Below are positions 1 through 8,551 of a stretch of DNA of 64,000 nt, piece by piece (the stretch's first letter is position 1; each line of letters starts with the position of its first letter). The DNA is from Streptomyces sp. NBC_00249. Its GTDB lineage: Bacteria; Actinomycetota; Actinomycetes; Streptomycetales; Streptomycetaceae. The notes beneath the pieces were generated by a model. It was not told where the DNA came from, searched no databases, and was given only the letters and a program-made list of their open reading frames with translations. The stretch is taken from the NCBI RefSeq assembly GCF_026342355.1, contig NZ_JAPEMV010000002.1:558001-622000 (forward strand), written 5' to 3'. Made by a program: the position numbers and the translations under genes.

Positions 1-2124
1 CTGGCCGTGGCGGACGAGGCCGCGGGCCAGGGTTCGTCCTCCTTCGCCGAGTCCGTCGCCGTCGGGCACCGCGAGGGCCTGATCGCGGACCGCACCGCCG
101 AGTTCGTGGCTCTGCACGCCGCCCGCCTGAACTCCCTGGTCGAGCACGCGCTCGCCGAGGGCGCGGACGACCGCTTCGGGTTCTTCGGCCTGCGCACCCT
201 GCACAGCCGCTACCTGCTGCGCCACCCCATCACCCGCCAGGTGATCGAGACCCCGCAGTACTTCATGCTGCGCGTGGCCTGCGGCCTCGCCGAGAACGAG
301 AGCGTCCAGGCCGTCGAGGAAGTCGCCTCCCTCTACCGGCTGATGAGCCGCCTGGACTACCTGCCGTCCTCGCCCACGCTCTTCAACTCCGGCACCCGCC
401 ACCCGCAGATGTCCTCCTGCTACCTGCTGGACTCCCCGCTGGACGAGCTGGACTCGATCTACGACCGCTACCACCAGGTCGCGCGCCTGTCGAAGCACGC
501 CGGCGGCATCGGTCTGTCGTACTCCCGCATCCGCGCCCGCGGTTCGCTGATCCGCGGTACCAACGGCCACTCCAACGGCATCGTGCCGTTCCTGAAGACC
601 CTCGACGCCTCCGTCGCCGCCGTGAACCAGGGCGGCCGCCGCAAGGGCGCCGCCGCCGTCTACCTGGAGACCTGGCACGCGGACATCGAGGAGTTCCTCG
701 AGCTCCGCGACAACACCGGTGAGGACCAGCGCCGCACCCACAACCTGAACCTGGCGCACTGGGTGCCGGACGAGTTCATGCGCCGCGTGAACGCCGACGC
801 CGACTGGTCGCTGTTCTCCCCGGCCGACGTCCCCGAGCTGGTCGACCTGTGGGGCGACGCGTTCGACGCCGCCTACCGCAAGGCCGAGGCCGACGGCCTG
901 GCCCGCAAGACCATGCCCGCCCGCGACCTGTACGGCCGGATGATGCGCACCCTCGCGCAGACCGGCCAGGGCTGGATGACCTTCAAGGACGCCTCCAACC
1001 GCACGGCGAACCAGACCGCCGAACCGGGCAGCGTCGTCCACTCCTCCAACCTGTGCACCGAGATCATCGAGGTCACCAACGACGGCGAGACGGCCGTCTG
1101 CAACCTCGGCTCGGTCAACATGGGCGCCTTCGTGGTGGACGGGGAGATCGACTGGGAGCGCCTGGACGAGACCGTCCGTACGGCCGTGACCTTCCTCGAC
1201 CGCGTGGTGGACATCAACTTCTACCCGACCGAGCAGGCGGGCCGCTCCAACTCCCGCTGGCGTCCGGTCGGTCTGGGCGCGATGGGCCTCCAGGACGTCT
1301 TCTTCAAGATGAAGATGCCCTTCGACTCCCCCGAGGCGAAGGCCCTGTCCACCAAGCTCTCCGAGCGCATCATGCTGGCCGCGTACGAGGCCTCCTGCGA
1401 CCTCGCCGAGCGCAGCGGCCCCCTCCCGGCCTGGGAGCAGACCCGCACCGCCCGCGGCGTGCTGCACCCGGACCACTACGACGTCGAGCTGAACTGGCCG
1501 GAGCGCTGGGACGCCCTGCGCGCCCGCATCGCGAAGACCGGCATGCGCAACTCGCTGCTGCTGGCCATCGCCCCGACGGCGACGATCGCCTCCATCGCGG
1601 GCGTGTACGAGTGCATCGAGCCGCAGGTCTCCAACCTCTTCAAGCGCGAGACCCTGTCGGGTGAGTTCCTCCAGGTCAACGCCTACCTGGTGGAGGAGCT
1701 GAAGAAGCTCGGCGTGTGGGACGCGCAGACCCGCGAGGCGCTGCGCGAGTCCAGCGGCTCCGTGCAGGGCTTCGGCTGGATCCCGGCGGAGGTGCGCGAG
1801 CTGTACCGCACGGCGTGGGAGATCCCGCAGCGCGGCCTGATCGACATGGCGGCGGCCCGTACGCCGTTCCTGGACCAGGCGCAGTCGCTGAACCTGTTCC
1901 TGGAGACGCCCACCATCGGCAAGCTGAGCTCGATGTACGCGTACGCCTGGAAGCAGGGTCTGAAGACCACGTACTACCTGCGTTCGCGCCCGGCGACGAA
2001 GATCGCCCGCGCCGCTTCCGGCAGCGCCGTCCCCGCGGCCGCCACCCCCCTCCCGCAGGCCGTCGACGCCGACGCGCTGGCCTGCTCCCTGGAAAACCCC
2101 GAGTCCTGCGAGGCCTGCCAGTAA
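1..2124 (+). CDS. nrdA: Class Ia ribonucleoside-diphosphate reductase, large subunit (5' end cut by window)
   Basis: Catalytic R1 subunit reducing ribonucleoside diphosphates to deoxyribonucleotides in the cytoplasm. The frame is open to base 1, and about 705 residues are visible, so the N-terminal ATP-cone region lies outside the window. The R1 core is clear: SSCYLLD, with one of the redox cysteines, SSNLCTEII around the thiyl-radical cysteine, CNLGSVNM, and a C-terminal CEAC pair (ending CEACQ) that passes electrons from thioredoxin. The stop shares one base with the nrdB start (TAATG), which indicates translational coupling. In S. coelicolor this operon (nrdABS) lies behind a cobalamin riboswitch; that region would be upstream of the window and cannot be seen. 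The GTG at base 7 is very unlikely to be the true start. Confidence 0.97.
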   Translation: MAVADEAAGQGSSSFAESVAVGHREGLIADRTAEFVALHAARLNSLVEHALAEGADDRFGFFGLRTLHSRYLLRHPITRQVIETPQYFMLRVACGLAENESVQAVEEVASLYRLMSRLDYLPSSPTLFNSGTRHPQMSSCYLLDSPLDELDSIYDRYHQVARLSKHAGGIGLSYSRIRARGSLIRGTNGHSNGIVPFLKTLDASVAAVNQGGRRKGAAAVYLETWHADIEEFLELRDNTGEDQRRTHNLNLAHWVPDEFMRRVNADADWSLFSPADVPELVDLWGDAFDAAYRKAEADGLARKTMPARDLYGRMMRTLAQTGQGWMTFKDASNRTANQTAEPGSVVHSSNLCTEIIEVTNDGETAVCNLGSVNMGAFVVDGEIDWERLDETVRTAVTFLDRVVDINFYPTEQAGRSNSRWRPVGLGAMGLQDVFFKMKMPFDSPEAKALSTKLSERIMLAAYEASCDLAERSGPLPAWEQTRTARGVLHPDHYDVELNWPERWDALRARIAKTGMRNSLLLAIAPTATIASIAGVYECIEPQVSNLFKRETLSGEFLQVNAYLVEELKKLGVWDAQTREALRESSGSVQGFGWIPAEVRELYRTAWEIPQRGLIDMAAARTPFLDQAQSLNLFLETPTIGKLSSMYAYAWKQGLKTTYYLRSRPATKIARAASGSAVPAAATPLPQAVDADALACSLENPESCEACQ

Positions 2125-3140
2125 TGAGCTCCACCGAAAAGAAGAACCTGCTGGACCCGGGCTTCGAACTGACCCTGCGCCCGATGCGGTACCCGGACTT
2201 CTACGAGCGCTACCGGGACGCGATCAAGAACACGTGGACGGTGGAGGAGGTCGACCTCCACTCGGACGTCGCGGACCTCGCGAAGCTGACGCCGGCCGAG
2301 CAGCACATGATCGGCCGTCTGGTCGCGTTCTTCGCGACGGGTGACTCGATCGTCTCGAACAACCTGGTGCTGACGCTCTACAAGCACATCAACTCCCCGG
2401 AGGCGCGCCTGTACCTGTCGCGCCAGCTGTTCGAGGAGGCCGTGCACGTCCAGTTCTACCTGACGCTGCTCGACACCTACCTGCCCGACCCGGACGACCG
2501 GGCGGCCGCCTTCGACGCGGTCGAGGAGATCCCGTCGATCCGCGAGAAGGCGCAGTTCTGCTTCAAGTGGATCAACGAGGTCGAGAAGCTGGACCGGCTG
2601 GAGACGAAGGCCGACCGCCGTCGCTTCCTGCTGAACCTGATCTGCTTCGCGGCGTGCATCGAGGGCCTGTTCTTCTACGGTGCCTTCGCGTACGTGTACT
2701 GGTTCCGCTCGCGCGGTCTGCTGCACGGTCTGGCCACCGGCACCAACTGGGTGTTCCGTGACGAGACCATGCACATGAACTTCGCGTTCGAGGTCGTGGA
2801 CACCGTCCGCAAGGAGGAGCCCGAGCTCTTCGACGACGAGCTCCAGCAGCAGGTCACCGACATGCTGAAGGAGGCCGTGGAGGCGGAGCTGCAGTTCGGC
2901 CGCGACCTGTGCGGTGACGGCCTGCCGGGCATGAACACCGAGTCGATGCGCGAGTACCTGGAGTGCGTCGCGGACCAGCGTCTGGTGCGCCTGGGCTTCG
3001 CCCCGGTGTACGGCTCGCAGAACCCGTTCTCCTTCATGGAGCTGCAGGGTGTCCAGGAGCTGACGAACTTCTTCGAGCGCCGTCCGTCGGCGTACCAGGT
3101 CGCGGTCGAGGGAACGGTCGACCTCGACGAGGACTTCTAG
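2124..3140 (+). CDS. nrdB: Class Ia ribonucleotide reductase, small (radical) subunit
   Basis: R2 subunit, 338 aa, which houses the dinuclear metal centre and tyrosyl radical that start catalysis in NrdA. The metal-ligand signatures are visible: EEAVH near residue 106 and DETMH near residue 214, with helix-rich sequence between them. The acidic tail VDLDEDF is the type of C-terminus that docks into R1. ATG overlaps the nrdA stop codon by one base, so the two subunits are coupled. The next gene, nrdS, begins 20 nt after the stop, inside a perfect 10-bp inverted repeat that could attenuate the operon. Confidence 0.97.
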   Translation: MSSTEKKNLLDPGFELTLRPMRYPDFYERYRDAIKNTWTVEEVDLHSDVADLAKLTPAEQHMIGRLVAFFATGDSIVSNNLVLTLYKHINSPEARLYLSRQLFEEAVHVQFYLTLLDTYLPDPDDRAAAFDAVEEIPSIREKAQFCFKWINEVEKLDRLETKADRRRFLLNLICFAACIEGLFFYGAFAYVYWFRSRGLLHGLATGTNWVFRDETMHMNFAFEVVDTVRKEEPELFDDELQQQVTDMLKEAVEAELQFGRDLCGDGLPGMNTESMREYLECVADQRLVRLGFAPVYGSQNPFSFMELQGVQELTNFFERRPSAYQVAVEGTVDLDEDF

Positions 3141-3153
3141 CTCCGGCTACGGT

Positions 3154-3183
3154 CCCGCCCATGGGGAGTTCCACATGGGCGGG
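3154..3183 (+). terminator. Hairpin at the nrdB-nrdS junction
   Basis: Perfect inverted repeat with arms 3154-3163 (CCCGCCCATG) and 3174-3183 (CATGGGCGGG) and a 10-nt loop, 14 nt after the nrdB stop. It contains the proposed ATG of nrdS at 3161. No T run follows, so it is not a classical intrinsic terminator. It may be a partial terminator, an mRNA 3'-end stabiliser, or a block on nrdS translation. Confidence 0.5.
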
Positions 3184-3877
3184 GAGCGCGCGGCTGCGTC
3201 CGGGCGGGCTGGTCTACGGCGGCGCCGTCGGGCCGGCCACCGCGCACGCGCACCACAGCGTCCAGGTCATCGCGGCCCTGGACGGGGACCGGGACGGGCT
3301 GCTGCTCGAAGGCCCGGCGGGCGAGACCTTCGCCTGCCGGGCCTTCGTCGTGCCCGCCGGGATGCGGCACGCGGTGCTGCGCGGGGCGGAGCGCGCGCTG
3401 GTGCTGCACTACGACCCGGCCTCGGCGGCGGGGCGCCGGCTGGCGGAGCGGGCCGGGGTCGCGGAGGGGCTGCTGCCGGCCGGGCTGCCGGCCGATCCCT
3501 TCGAGGCGGCGTGCGCGCTGGACTCCGTACTGCTGGACGCGCGGCTGCCCGCGGCGGCCCGGCATCCCGGGCTAGCGCGGGTCCTGGCCTGGCTGCCGGG
3601 GCGGGGTCCGGTGCGGCTGGCGGAGGCGGCGGCGGTGGCCGGGCTGTCCGAGAGCCGGCTCTCGCACCTGTTCCAGGCGGAGCTGGGGCTGCCGTTCCGG
3701 CCGTACGTGCTGTGGCTGCGGCTGATGCGGGCGGGCGAACTCGTCTCGCGGGGGCGGACGCTGACGGAGGCCGCGCACGGGGCGGGTTTCTCCGACAGCG
3801 CGCACTTCAGCCGGGTGTGCCGGCGGATGTTCGGGATCACGCCCTCGGAGTTCTCCCGCGGGATCCGCTGGCGGTAG
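3161..3877 (+). CDS. nrdS: AraC-like regulator of the nrdABS operon
   Basis: 238-aa AraC-family protein. The N-terminal half looks like a small cupin sensor (AHAHHSVQVIAALDG near residue 25). The C-terminal ~90 residues carry two helix-turn-helix motifs, including LAEAAAVAGLSESRLSHLFQ and the terminal signature GAGFSDSAHFSRVCRRMFG. Position directly after nrdAB matches the S. coelicolor nrdABS operon, whose third gene, nrdS, encodes an AraC-like protein. The symbol rests on this synteny plus family. The ATG at 3161 has no clear Shine-Dalgarno sequence and lies inside a hairpin, so translation may depend on ribosomes finishing nrdB. No other good in-frame start is visible downstream. Confidence 0.85.
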   Translation: MGSSTWAGSARLRPGGLVYGGAVGPATAHAHHSVQVIAALDGDRDGLLLEGPAGETFACRAFVVPAGMRHAVLRGAERALVLHYDPASAAGRRLAERAGVAEGLLPAGLPADPFEAACALDSVLLDARLPAAARHPGLARVLAWLPGRGPVRLAEAAAVAGLSESRLSHLFQAELGLPFRPYVLWLRLMRAGELVSRGRTLTEAAHGAGFSDSAHFSRVCRRMFGITPSEFSRGIRWR

Positions 3878-3924
3878 CAGGTTCGTTCAAGCCGTCCGCG
3901 CGGCCCGGCGGCATCGTGGGGGCC

Positions 3925-4281
3925 ATGAGAAGCAAGCCCATGTCACCCGTCGTACGCGCCGCCTTCGAGGCCGAGCTGGCCCGCGCGTCCGCCGCCTCGC
4001 CCGACACCGCGGCCATGTGGACCGCCCTGGAGCGGGCGCACATCATTTCGCAGTCCTGGCCCTGGCCGCACACCCGGGCGCACTGGCACATGTTCCGGCT
4101 CGCGGTGCGCTGCCGGGACCGGTCCGAGGCGGTGGGGCAGGTGGTGCGGCTGCTGGTCGCGGGGGTCGGGTCAGCGACCGGGCGCGTGCCGCACGGCAAC
4201 ACGGGCCGTACGCGGGCGGGCCTGTTCGCGCCGATGCCGGTCCCGGACGACATCCGGGCCCTGCTGAGCGGCGGCGCGTAG
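3925..4281 (+). CDS. DUF3703 family protein
   Basis: 118-aa protein. The residues WTALERAHIISQSWPWPHTR followed by a HW..MFRLA segment, and a later GNTGRTR motif, match what I know of the DUF3703 family of short bacterial proteins with no assigned function. The ATG at 3925 is preceded by a GGGGGCC stretch, a weak ribosome site. It starts 47 nt after nrdS on the same strand. Its last 111 bp overlap an opposing small ORF. Confidence 0.75.
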   Translation: MRSKPMSPVVRAAFEAELARASAASPDTAAMWTALERAHIISQSWPWPHTRAHWHMFRLAVRCRDRSEAVGQVVRLLVAGVGSATGRVPHGNTGRTRAGLFAPMPVPDDIRALLSGGA

Positions 4282-4383
4282 CTGCCGGTCGGTGCGGCGT
4301 TCCCGGAGGGCTCCGTGGAGGGCGGGGGCGAGGAGGAGGACGGCGACGGCGAGGACGGTGAGGTAGTCGAGGAAGGTGCTCAT
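4171..4383 (-). CDS. Small single-pass membrane protein, hypothetical
   Basis: 70-aa ORF starting ATG at 4383. The first 40 codons use G or C in nearly every third position and encode a short polar start, one hydrophobic helix (LTVLAVAVLLLAPAL) and a basic patch ERRTDRQLR, as in many small Streptomyces membrane proteins. It is divergent from the GlxA-type regulator and shares the intergenic region carrying the inverted repeat. The C-terminal 37 codons run antisense through the end of the DUF3703 gene, which is unusual; the biologically relevant part may be the N-terminal half only. No function can be assigned. Confidence 0.45.
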   Translation of the reverse strand: MSTFLDYLTVLAVAVLLLAPALHGALRERRTDRQLRAAAQQGPDVVRDRHRREQARPRTARVAVRHAPGR

Positions 4384-4415
4384 GACTCCACTGTCGGCGG
4401 GGCGGCGAAAACCGG

Positions 4416-4466
4416 ACAGTGGCAGGACTGTCATGAAAGGGCGAATTACTGCCACCCTTGGTGGCA
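4416..4466. promoter_or_regulatory. Candidate operator between the small membrane gene and the GlxA-type regulator
   Basis: A perfect inverted repeat, TGCCACC-CTT-GGTGGCA (4450-4466), lies 10 bp upstream of the regulator ATG. A second, shorter repeat, ACAGT-N6-ACTGT (4416-4431), lies 18 bp further out. The TGGC half-site resembles sequences bound by AdpA, the best known AraC protein with a DJ-1/PfpI domain. Autoregulation by the adjacent gene product is an inference. Confidence 0.55.
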
Positions 4467-4476
4467 CACTGGAGCC

Positions 4477-5442
4477 ATGCTGAGGAACGTGGCGGTGGCG
4501 GTCGTCGACCAGGTGACGCCCTTCGAGTTCGGGACGTTCTGCGAGGTCTTCGGGATCGACCGGAGCGAGCAGGGCCTGCCGGTGTACGACTTCGCCGTGT
4601 GCGCGGCCGAGGAGGGGCCGCTGACCCTGGCGGACACCGGCCTGGCCGTCACGCCCGCGCACGGCCTGGAGCGGCTGGCGCAGGCTGACCTGATCTGTGT
4701 GCCCGCCGACCGGCGGGCCTCCGTACGCGACTACCCGGAGCCCTACCTCGACGCCCTGCGCCGGGCCGTGGACCGGGGGGCGCGGGTGCTCAGTGTGTGC
4801 AGCGGGGCCTTCGTCCTGGGCGCCGCCGGGCTGCTGGACGGGCGGCGCTGCACCACCCACTGGATGCACGCCGCCACGCTCGCGCGCCACTTCCCGAGGG
4901 CCCTGGTGGACCCGGACGTGCTCTACGTCGACGCGGGGCCGGTGATCACCGGCGCCGGCACCGCCTCCGGCATCGACGCCTGCCTGCACGTGGTCCGCCA
5001 GGAGCAGGGGGCCGAGGTCGCCAACGCCATCGCCCGGCGGATGGTCGTACCGCCCCACCGCGACGGCGGCCAGGCCCAGTTCATCCAGCGGCCGCTGCCC
5101 CGCACCGCCTGCGACACCGTCGGCGAGGTGATCGGCTGGATGGCCCGGCACCTGGCGGAGGAGATCACCGTCGAGCAGCTCGCGGAGCGGGCCCACATGT
5201 CCCCGCGCACCTTCGCCCGCCGCTTCCAGCAGGAGACCGGCACCACCCCCTACCAGTGGGTGCTGCGCCAGCGCGTGCTGCTCGCCCAGGAGCTGCTGGA
5301 GTCCACCGACGACACCGTCGACGCGGTGGCGGGGCGCAGCGGCTTCGGCAACGCCGCCGCCCTGCGCCACCACTTCCTGCGCACCCTGGGCACCACCCCG
5401 AACGCCTTCCGCCGCGCGTTCAGGGGCCCTCGGGCCGCGTGA
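4477..5442 (+). CDS. GlxA family transcriptional regulator (DJ-1/PfpI domain plus AraC HTH)
   Basis: 321-aa regulator. Residues 1-190 form a DJ-1/PfpI-like domain: VAVVDQVTPFEFGTFCEVFG at the N-terminus, and the nucleophile-elbow region VLSVCSGAFVLGAAGLL near residue 107 keeps the cysteine. Residues 215-318 are an AraC-type double HTH (EEITVEQLAERAHMSPRTFA, then GFGNAAALRHHF). Same architecture as GlxA/FtrA/AdpA proteins. ATG at 4477, chosen because it begins the conserved domain. The inverted repeat just upstream suggests autocontrol. The ligand is unknown. Confidence 0.9.
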   Translation: MLRNVAVAVVDQVTPFEFGTFCEVFGIDRSEQGLPVYDFAVCAAEEGPLTLADTGLAVTPAHGLERLAQADLICVPADRRASVRDYPEPYLDALRRAVDRGARVLSVCSGAFVLGAAGLLDGRRCTTHWMHAATLARHFPRALVDPDVLYVDAGPVITGAGTASGIDACLHVVRQEQGAEVANAIARRMVVPPHRDGGQAQFIQRPLPRTACDTVGEVIGWMARHLAEEITVEQLAERAHMSPRTFARRFQQETGTTPYQWVLRQRVLLAQELLESTDDTVDAVAGRSGFGNAAALRHHFLRTLGTTPNAFRRAFRGPRAA

Positions 5443-5455
5443 GCCGGATCCCGGA

Positions 5456-6091
5456 TCAGTCGTTCGGGACGGTCTCGTAGCGCGGGGTGTTCTCCTCCAT
5501 CTGCCGAAGGGCGTCCTTGCGGTCGCGCTTGGAGAGGCGGTCGATGTACAGGTAGCCGTACAGGTGGTCCGTCTCGTGCTGGAGGCAGCGGGCGAAGTAG
5601 CCCGTGCCGCGCACCTTGATCGGGTTGCCCCGGGCGTCCTGGCCGGTCACCTCGGCGTAGTCCGGGCGGGCCAGCGCGGCGTACGCGGTCGGGACGGAGA
5701 GGCATCCCTCGTTCGAGTCGTCCAGCACGCGGCCCGCGGCCGGCAGCTCGACGAGCTTGGGGTTGACGACGACACCGGTGTGCCGCTTGCCGTCGTCGTC
5801 GGGGCAGTCGTAGACGAAGACCTTCGCGTCCACGCCGATCTGGTTCGCGGCCAGGCCCACGCCCTCGGCGGTCTTCTGGCTGGCGAACATGTCGTCGATC
5901 AGCTGCGCCAGCTCGTCGCCGAACTCGGTGACGTCCTTGCACTCCCGGTGCAGCACCGGGTTGCCGACCACCGTGATCGGGCGGGAGGTGCCGCGCTCGC
6001 GGTGGGCGAGCTCGCGCGCCTCGCAGTCCACGGTGTCCACGACGTAGCCCTCGTCATCGACCGGGACGATCTGGTTCTCCTGCTGCGCCAT
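5456..6091 (-). CDS. def: Peptide deformylase
   Basis: 211-aa metal-dependent deformylase removing the formyl group from nascent N-terminal methionine. All three family motifs are visible: [15 protein letters not shown] (metal-binding cysteine) and QHETDHLYG (two histidine ligands and catalytic glutamate). An N-terminal extension of about 45 residues precedes the core, as in several actinobacterial deformylases. Start at ATG 6091 (MAQQENQ) is preferred over the upstream ATG at 6127 because a GGAAGG sequence lies 12 nt before it. Convergent with the GlxA-type gene, with 13 nt between stops. Confidence 0.95.
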   Translation of the reverse strand: MAQQENQIVPVDDEGYVVDTVDCEARELAHRERGTSRPITVVGNPVLHRECKDVTEFGDELAQLIDDMFASQKTAEGVGLAANQIGVDAKVFVYDCPDDDGKRHTGVVVNPKLVELPAAGRVLDDSNEGCLSVPTAYAALARPDYAEVTGQDARGNPIKVRGTGYFARCLQHETDHLYGYLYIDRLSKRDRKDALRQMEENTPRYETVPND

Positions 6092-6158
6092 GTCCGCCGT
6101 ACGCCTTCCGTAGATTCGCCGAGCCACCGATGTGACCGGTACAGCCTACGGCCCTGCC

Positions 6159-7169
6159 TCAGCAGACTTCTTCGAGATCCCGCCACTCGCGGCTGTCGGG
6201 GCTGTCCGCGACCCATCCGTCGAGCAGTCCGCGCACCAGACCGGCCGGCGCCGCGATGCCGCATTCGCGCTCGGGCACCCACAGGGGTCCGGATCCGGCC
6301 GTACGGTGCCCGAGCGGGCCCGGGTGGCCCGGTTCGCTGTGGTCGTGCGGGTCGAGCTGGTCGCCCTCGCCCTCACCGCTGGGCATCGCGCTCTCCGAAC
6401 AGGTCCGGCACAGCAGCCGCACCGAGGAGGACCAGTCCTCCGCGGCGAAGCCCGCGTCCGAGGCGAGCTGTTCCAGGGCGTCGCGGTCGGCCTCGGTGGC
6501 CGCCTCCAGCAGCACCACCCAGGTCGGCACCGGCGAGGGCGCCCACAGCTCGATCTCGTCGAAGACCGGGTAGGAGGGGCCGGCCGCGGTGACCCGCTCG
6601 CCGTGCGGGACCCCGTCGTGCAGGACGACCTCGCCCCAGCGCCGCCCCGAGGAGGGCAGCGGGATGGACAGGACCTCCATGCGGGCTGGATCGAGCCTGC
6701 GGCCCCACACGACCTCGGCCTCGCCCTCGGGCGACAGCCGTACGGCGGCGCTGCCCAGCTCCATGCCCACCGGCTCGCCGCTGTGCCTGCCGTTGTGGGA
6801 TGCCGGGCCGTGCGGGTCCCCGGGCACCTTCAGCCCGTACGCCTGCCATGCCCGGCGGGCCAGCGGCCAGTCCTGGAGGGCGGTCGCGGCGATGCCCACG
6901 TTCCACCAGTCGGGGGCGCCGGTCTCGCGGTCGAGGAGGGCCACGGCGCGCAGTCCGGCGGCCCGTGCCTGCTCCCAGTCGTGCCGGAACTTGTGCAGCA
7001 GGGCCAGGTTGAACCAGGACTCGGACAGCCAGGGCTCCAGATCCGCCGCTCTGGTCAGCAGCGCGCCCGCGTCCTCGTACCGACCGTCGCCGATCAGCGT
7101 GAACGCGCGGTCGGTGGCCTGCCGCCACGAGGCGGAGGGCCGATGCCGTACCTTCCCGAAGATCCTCAC
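6159..7169 (-). CDS. Tetratricopeptide-repeat protein, hypothetical
   Basis: About 336 aa. Two or three TPR-like helical pairs occupy the first ~120 residues (ATDRAFTLIGDGRYEDAGAL, AADLEPWLSESWFNLALLHK). The remainder is an unassigned domain with RWGEVVLHDGVPHGERV, a CRTCSE cysteine pair and a DSREWRDLEEVC C-terminus. GTG at 7169 begins a typical MVRIFGKVRHRPS start and has GGCGGGAA a few bases upstream. An ATG at 7241 is the longer alternative. Scaffold or regulatory role is only an inference from the TPR fold. Transcribed toward def, with a 67-bp gap. Confidence 0.75.
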   Translation of the reverse strand: MRIFGKVRHRPSASWRQATDRAFTLIGDGRYEDAGALLTRAADLEPWLSESWFNLALLHKFRHDWEQARAAGLRAVALLDRETGAPDWWNVGIAATALQDWPLARRAWQAYGLKVPGDPHGPASHNGRHSGEPVGMELGSAAVRLSPEGEAEVVWGRRLDPARMEVLSIPLPSSGRRWGEVVLHDGVPHGERVTAAGPSYPVFDEIELWAPSPVPTWVVLLEAATEADRDALEQLASDAGFAAEDWSSSVRLLCRTCSESAMPSGEGEGDQLDPHDHSEPGHPGPLGHRTAGSGPLWVPERECGIAAPAGLVRGLLDGWVADSPDSREWRDLEEVC

Positions 7170-7273
7170 GATTCCCGCCTGCCGGTCCAACGGTGCACCC
7201 TTGCGGACACCCTCACGGACACTCCTACTGCATCCAACCATGCCCGCTCGGACGGCCGCTCATTACCCATGGG

Positions 7274-8551
7274 TTACCCCGGTGGGACAGGAACAACTCT
7301 GACACGTCCACCCCTGGCCAGAACCCTCGCCAGGGACTCCACGACCTCCGGCTGGTAGTCGTGCCCGGTGCCCAGGCGCAGCCGCTCCAGGGCGGCCAGT
7401 GAGCCGCCCGGGTGACGGCCCGCGCCCGCGAGGTCGTCGTACGCGTTGACCGCGCGCACGATGCGGGCGGCGACGGGCTGCTCCCGGTACGGGTCCGCCT
7501 GCCGTTCCACGATCACCGCGACCTCCGGCGGGACCCCGGTCTGGCGGGCCACCTCGCCGCCGAGCTCGGCGATCCGGCGGGCCTCGGCGGCGGGCAGCTC
7601 GGCGGTGGCCCCGGCCGGCACGGGGTCGATGAGCGAGAGCTGGCCGATGTCGTGCATCAGGGCGGCGTACTCCAGCACCGTGAGCTCCCGCTCCGAGAGC
7701 CCCAGGTCCCGGCCGACCGCGCAGCTCAGGGCGGCGACCCGGCGGGAGTGCCCCGGTGGGGTGTACCCGGCGATCTCGGTGGCCCGGGCCAGGGAGGTGA
7801 TGGTCTGGCGGTAGGTGGTGCGGATGGCGGTGATCCGGTGGAAGGACATCTGGGTGAGCAGCAGCGGCACGCTGAACACGGGCAGGGCCCACAGGCCCGC
7901 CACGGCCACGCCGAGCGCCATCACCACCCCGGTGGCACAGATCGCCGCGCCGATGCCGAGCTGCGCGCGCAGCTCGTCGCGCAGCAGCGGCCCGTACGGC
8001 CAGCCGGTGCGGGCCCCGGCGAGCGCGGCGGCGAGGACGGCGTCGCACAGGGCGGTGAGGCCGAGCAGGAGCAGCAGGAAGAGGACGAGGTACGGGCCCT
8101 GCCCGACCCAGTGGCCCAGCTGCCCGGAGTTGTAGAGCGGCTGGAAGCAGACGGCGGCGAAGGCGACGGTGAGGACCCGGCGGGCCACGTGGTCCAGGGC
8201 GGGGCCGCGGCCCCGGGCGACGTGCGGGACGATCCCGACGAGCGCGGCCGCCACGACGACGGCGACGATCTGCAGGACGCCGTGGTGGGTGGGGTGCCCG
8301 GCGTTCTGGCCGAGCAGGGCGTAGGCGAGGGCTCCGGCGGAGCCGAGCGGTGCGGGCTGGCGGTCCTCGGCGGGCAGGTGCCCGGCCGCGTCCCGGTGGT
8401 CGCGGCGGGCCAGTTCCCCGACGGTGATCAGGGCGCCGAAGGCGAGGGCGATCGCGGGCTCGGTGATCCCGCTCCACAGGGTGTGCCCCAGCCCGGCCGC
8501 GGTGAGCACGGCGGCGGCCCCGCGCACGCTCCACACGGCCCACGCCCTCAC
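7274..8551 (-). CDS. Membrane HD-domain protein, degenerate HD-GYP type
   Basis: 425 aa. About six hydrophobic segments fill residues 1-220. A C-terminal HD phosphohydrolase domain follows: GHSRRVAALSCAVGRDLGL, then YAALMHDIGQLSLIDPV with the HD dyad. The GYP box and its histidine-rich neighbourhood present in the upstream partner are missing, with QADPYREQ in that position, so cyclic-di-GMP hydrolysis looks doubtful. GTG at 8551 overlaps the stop of the upstream HD-GYP gene as GTGA, so the two are translationally coupled and probably act together. Confidence 0.85.
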   Translation of the reverse strand: MRAWAVWSVRGAAAVLTAAGLGHTLWSGITEPAIALAFGALITVGELARRDHRDAAGHLPAEDRQPAPLGSAGALAYALLGQNAGHPTHHGVLQIVAVVVAAALVGIVPHVARGRGPALDHVARRVLTVAFAAVCFQPLYNSGQLGHWVGQGPYLVLFLLLLLGLTALCDAVLAAALAGARTGWPYGPLLRDELRAQLGIGAAICATGVVMALGVAVAGLWALPVFSVPLLLTQMSFHRITAIRTTYRQTITSLARATEIAGYTPPGHSRRVAALSCAVGRDLGLSERELTVLEYAALMHDIGQLSLIDPVPAGATAELPAAEARRIAELGGEVARQTGVPPEVAVIVERQADPYREQPVAARIVRAVNAYDDLAGAGRHPGGSLAALERLRLGTGHDYQPEVVESLARVLARGGRVRVVPVPPG

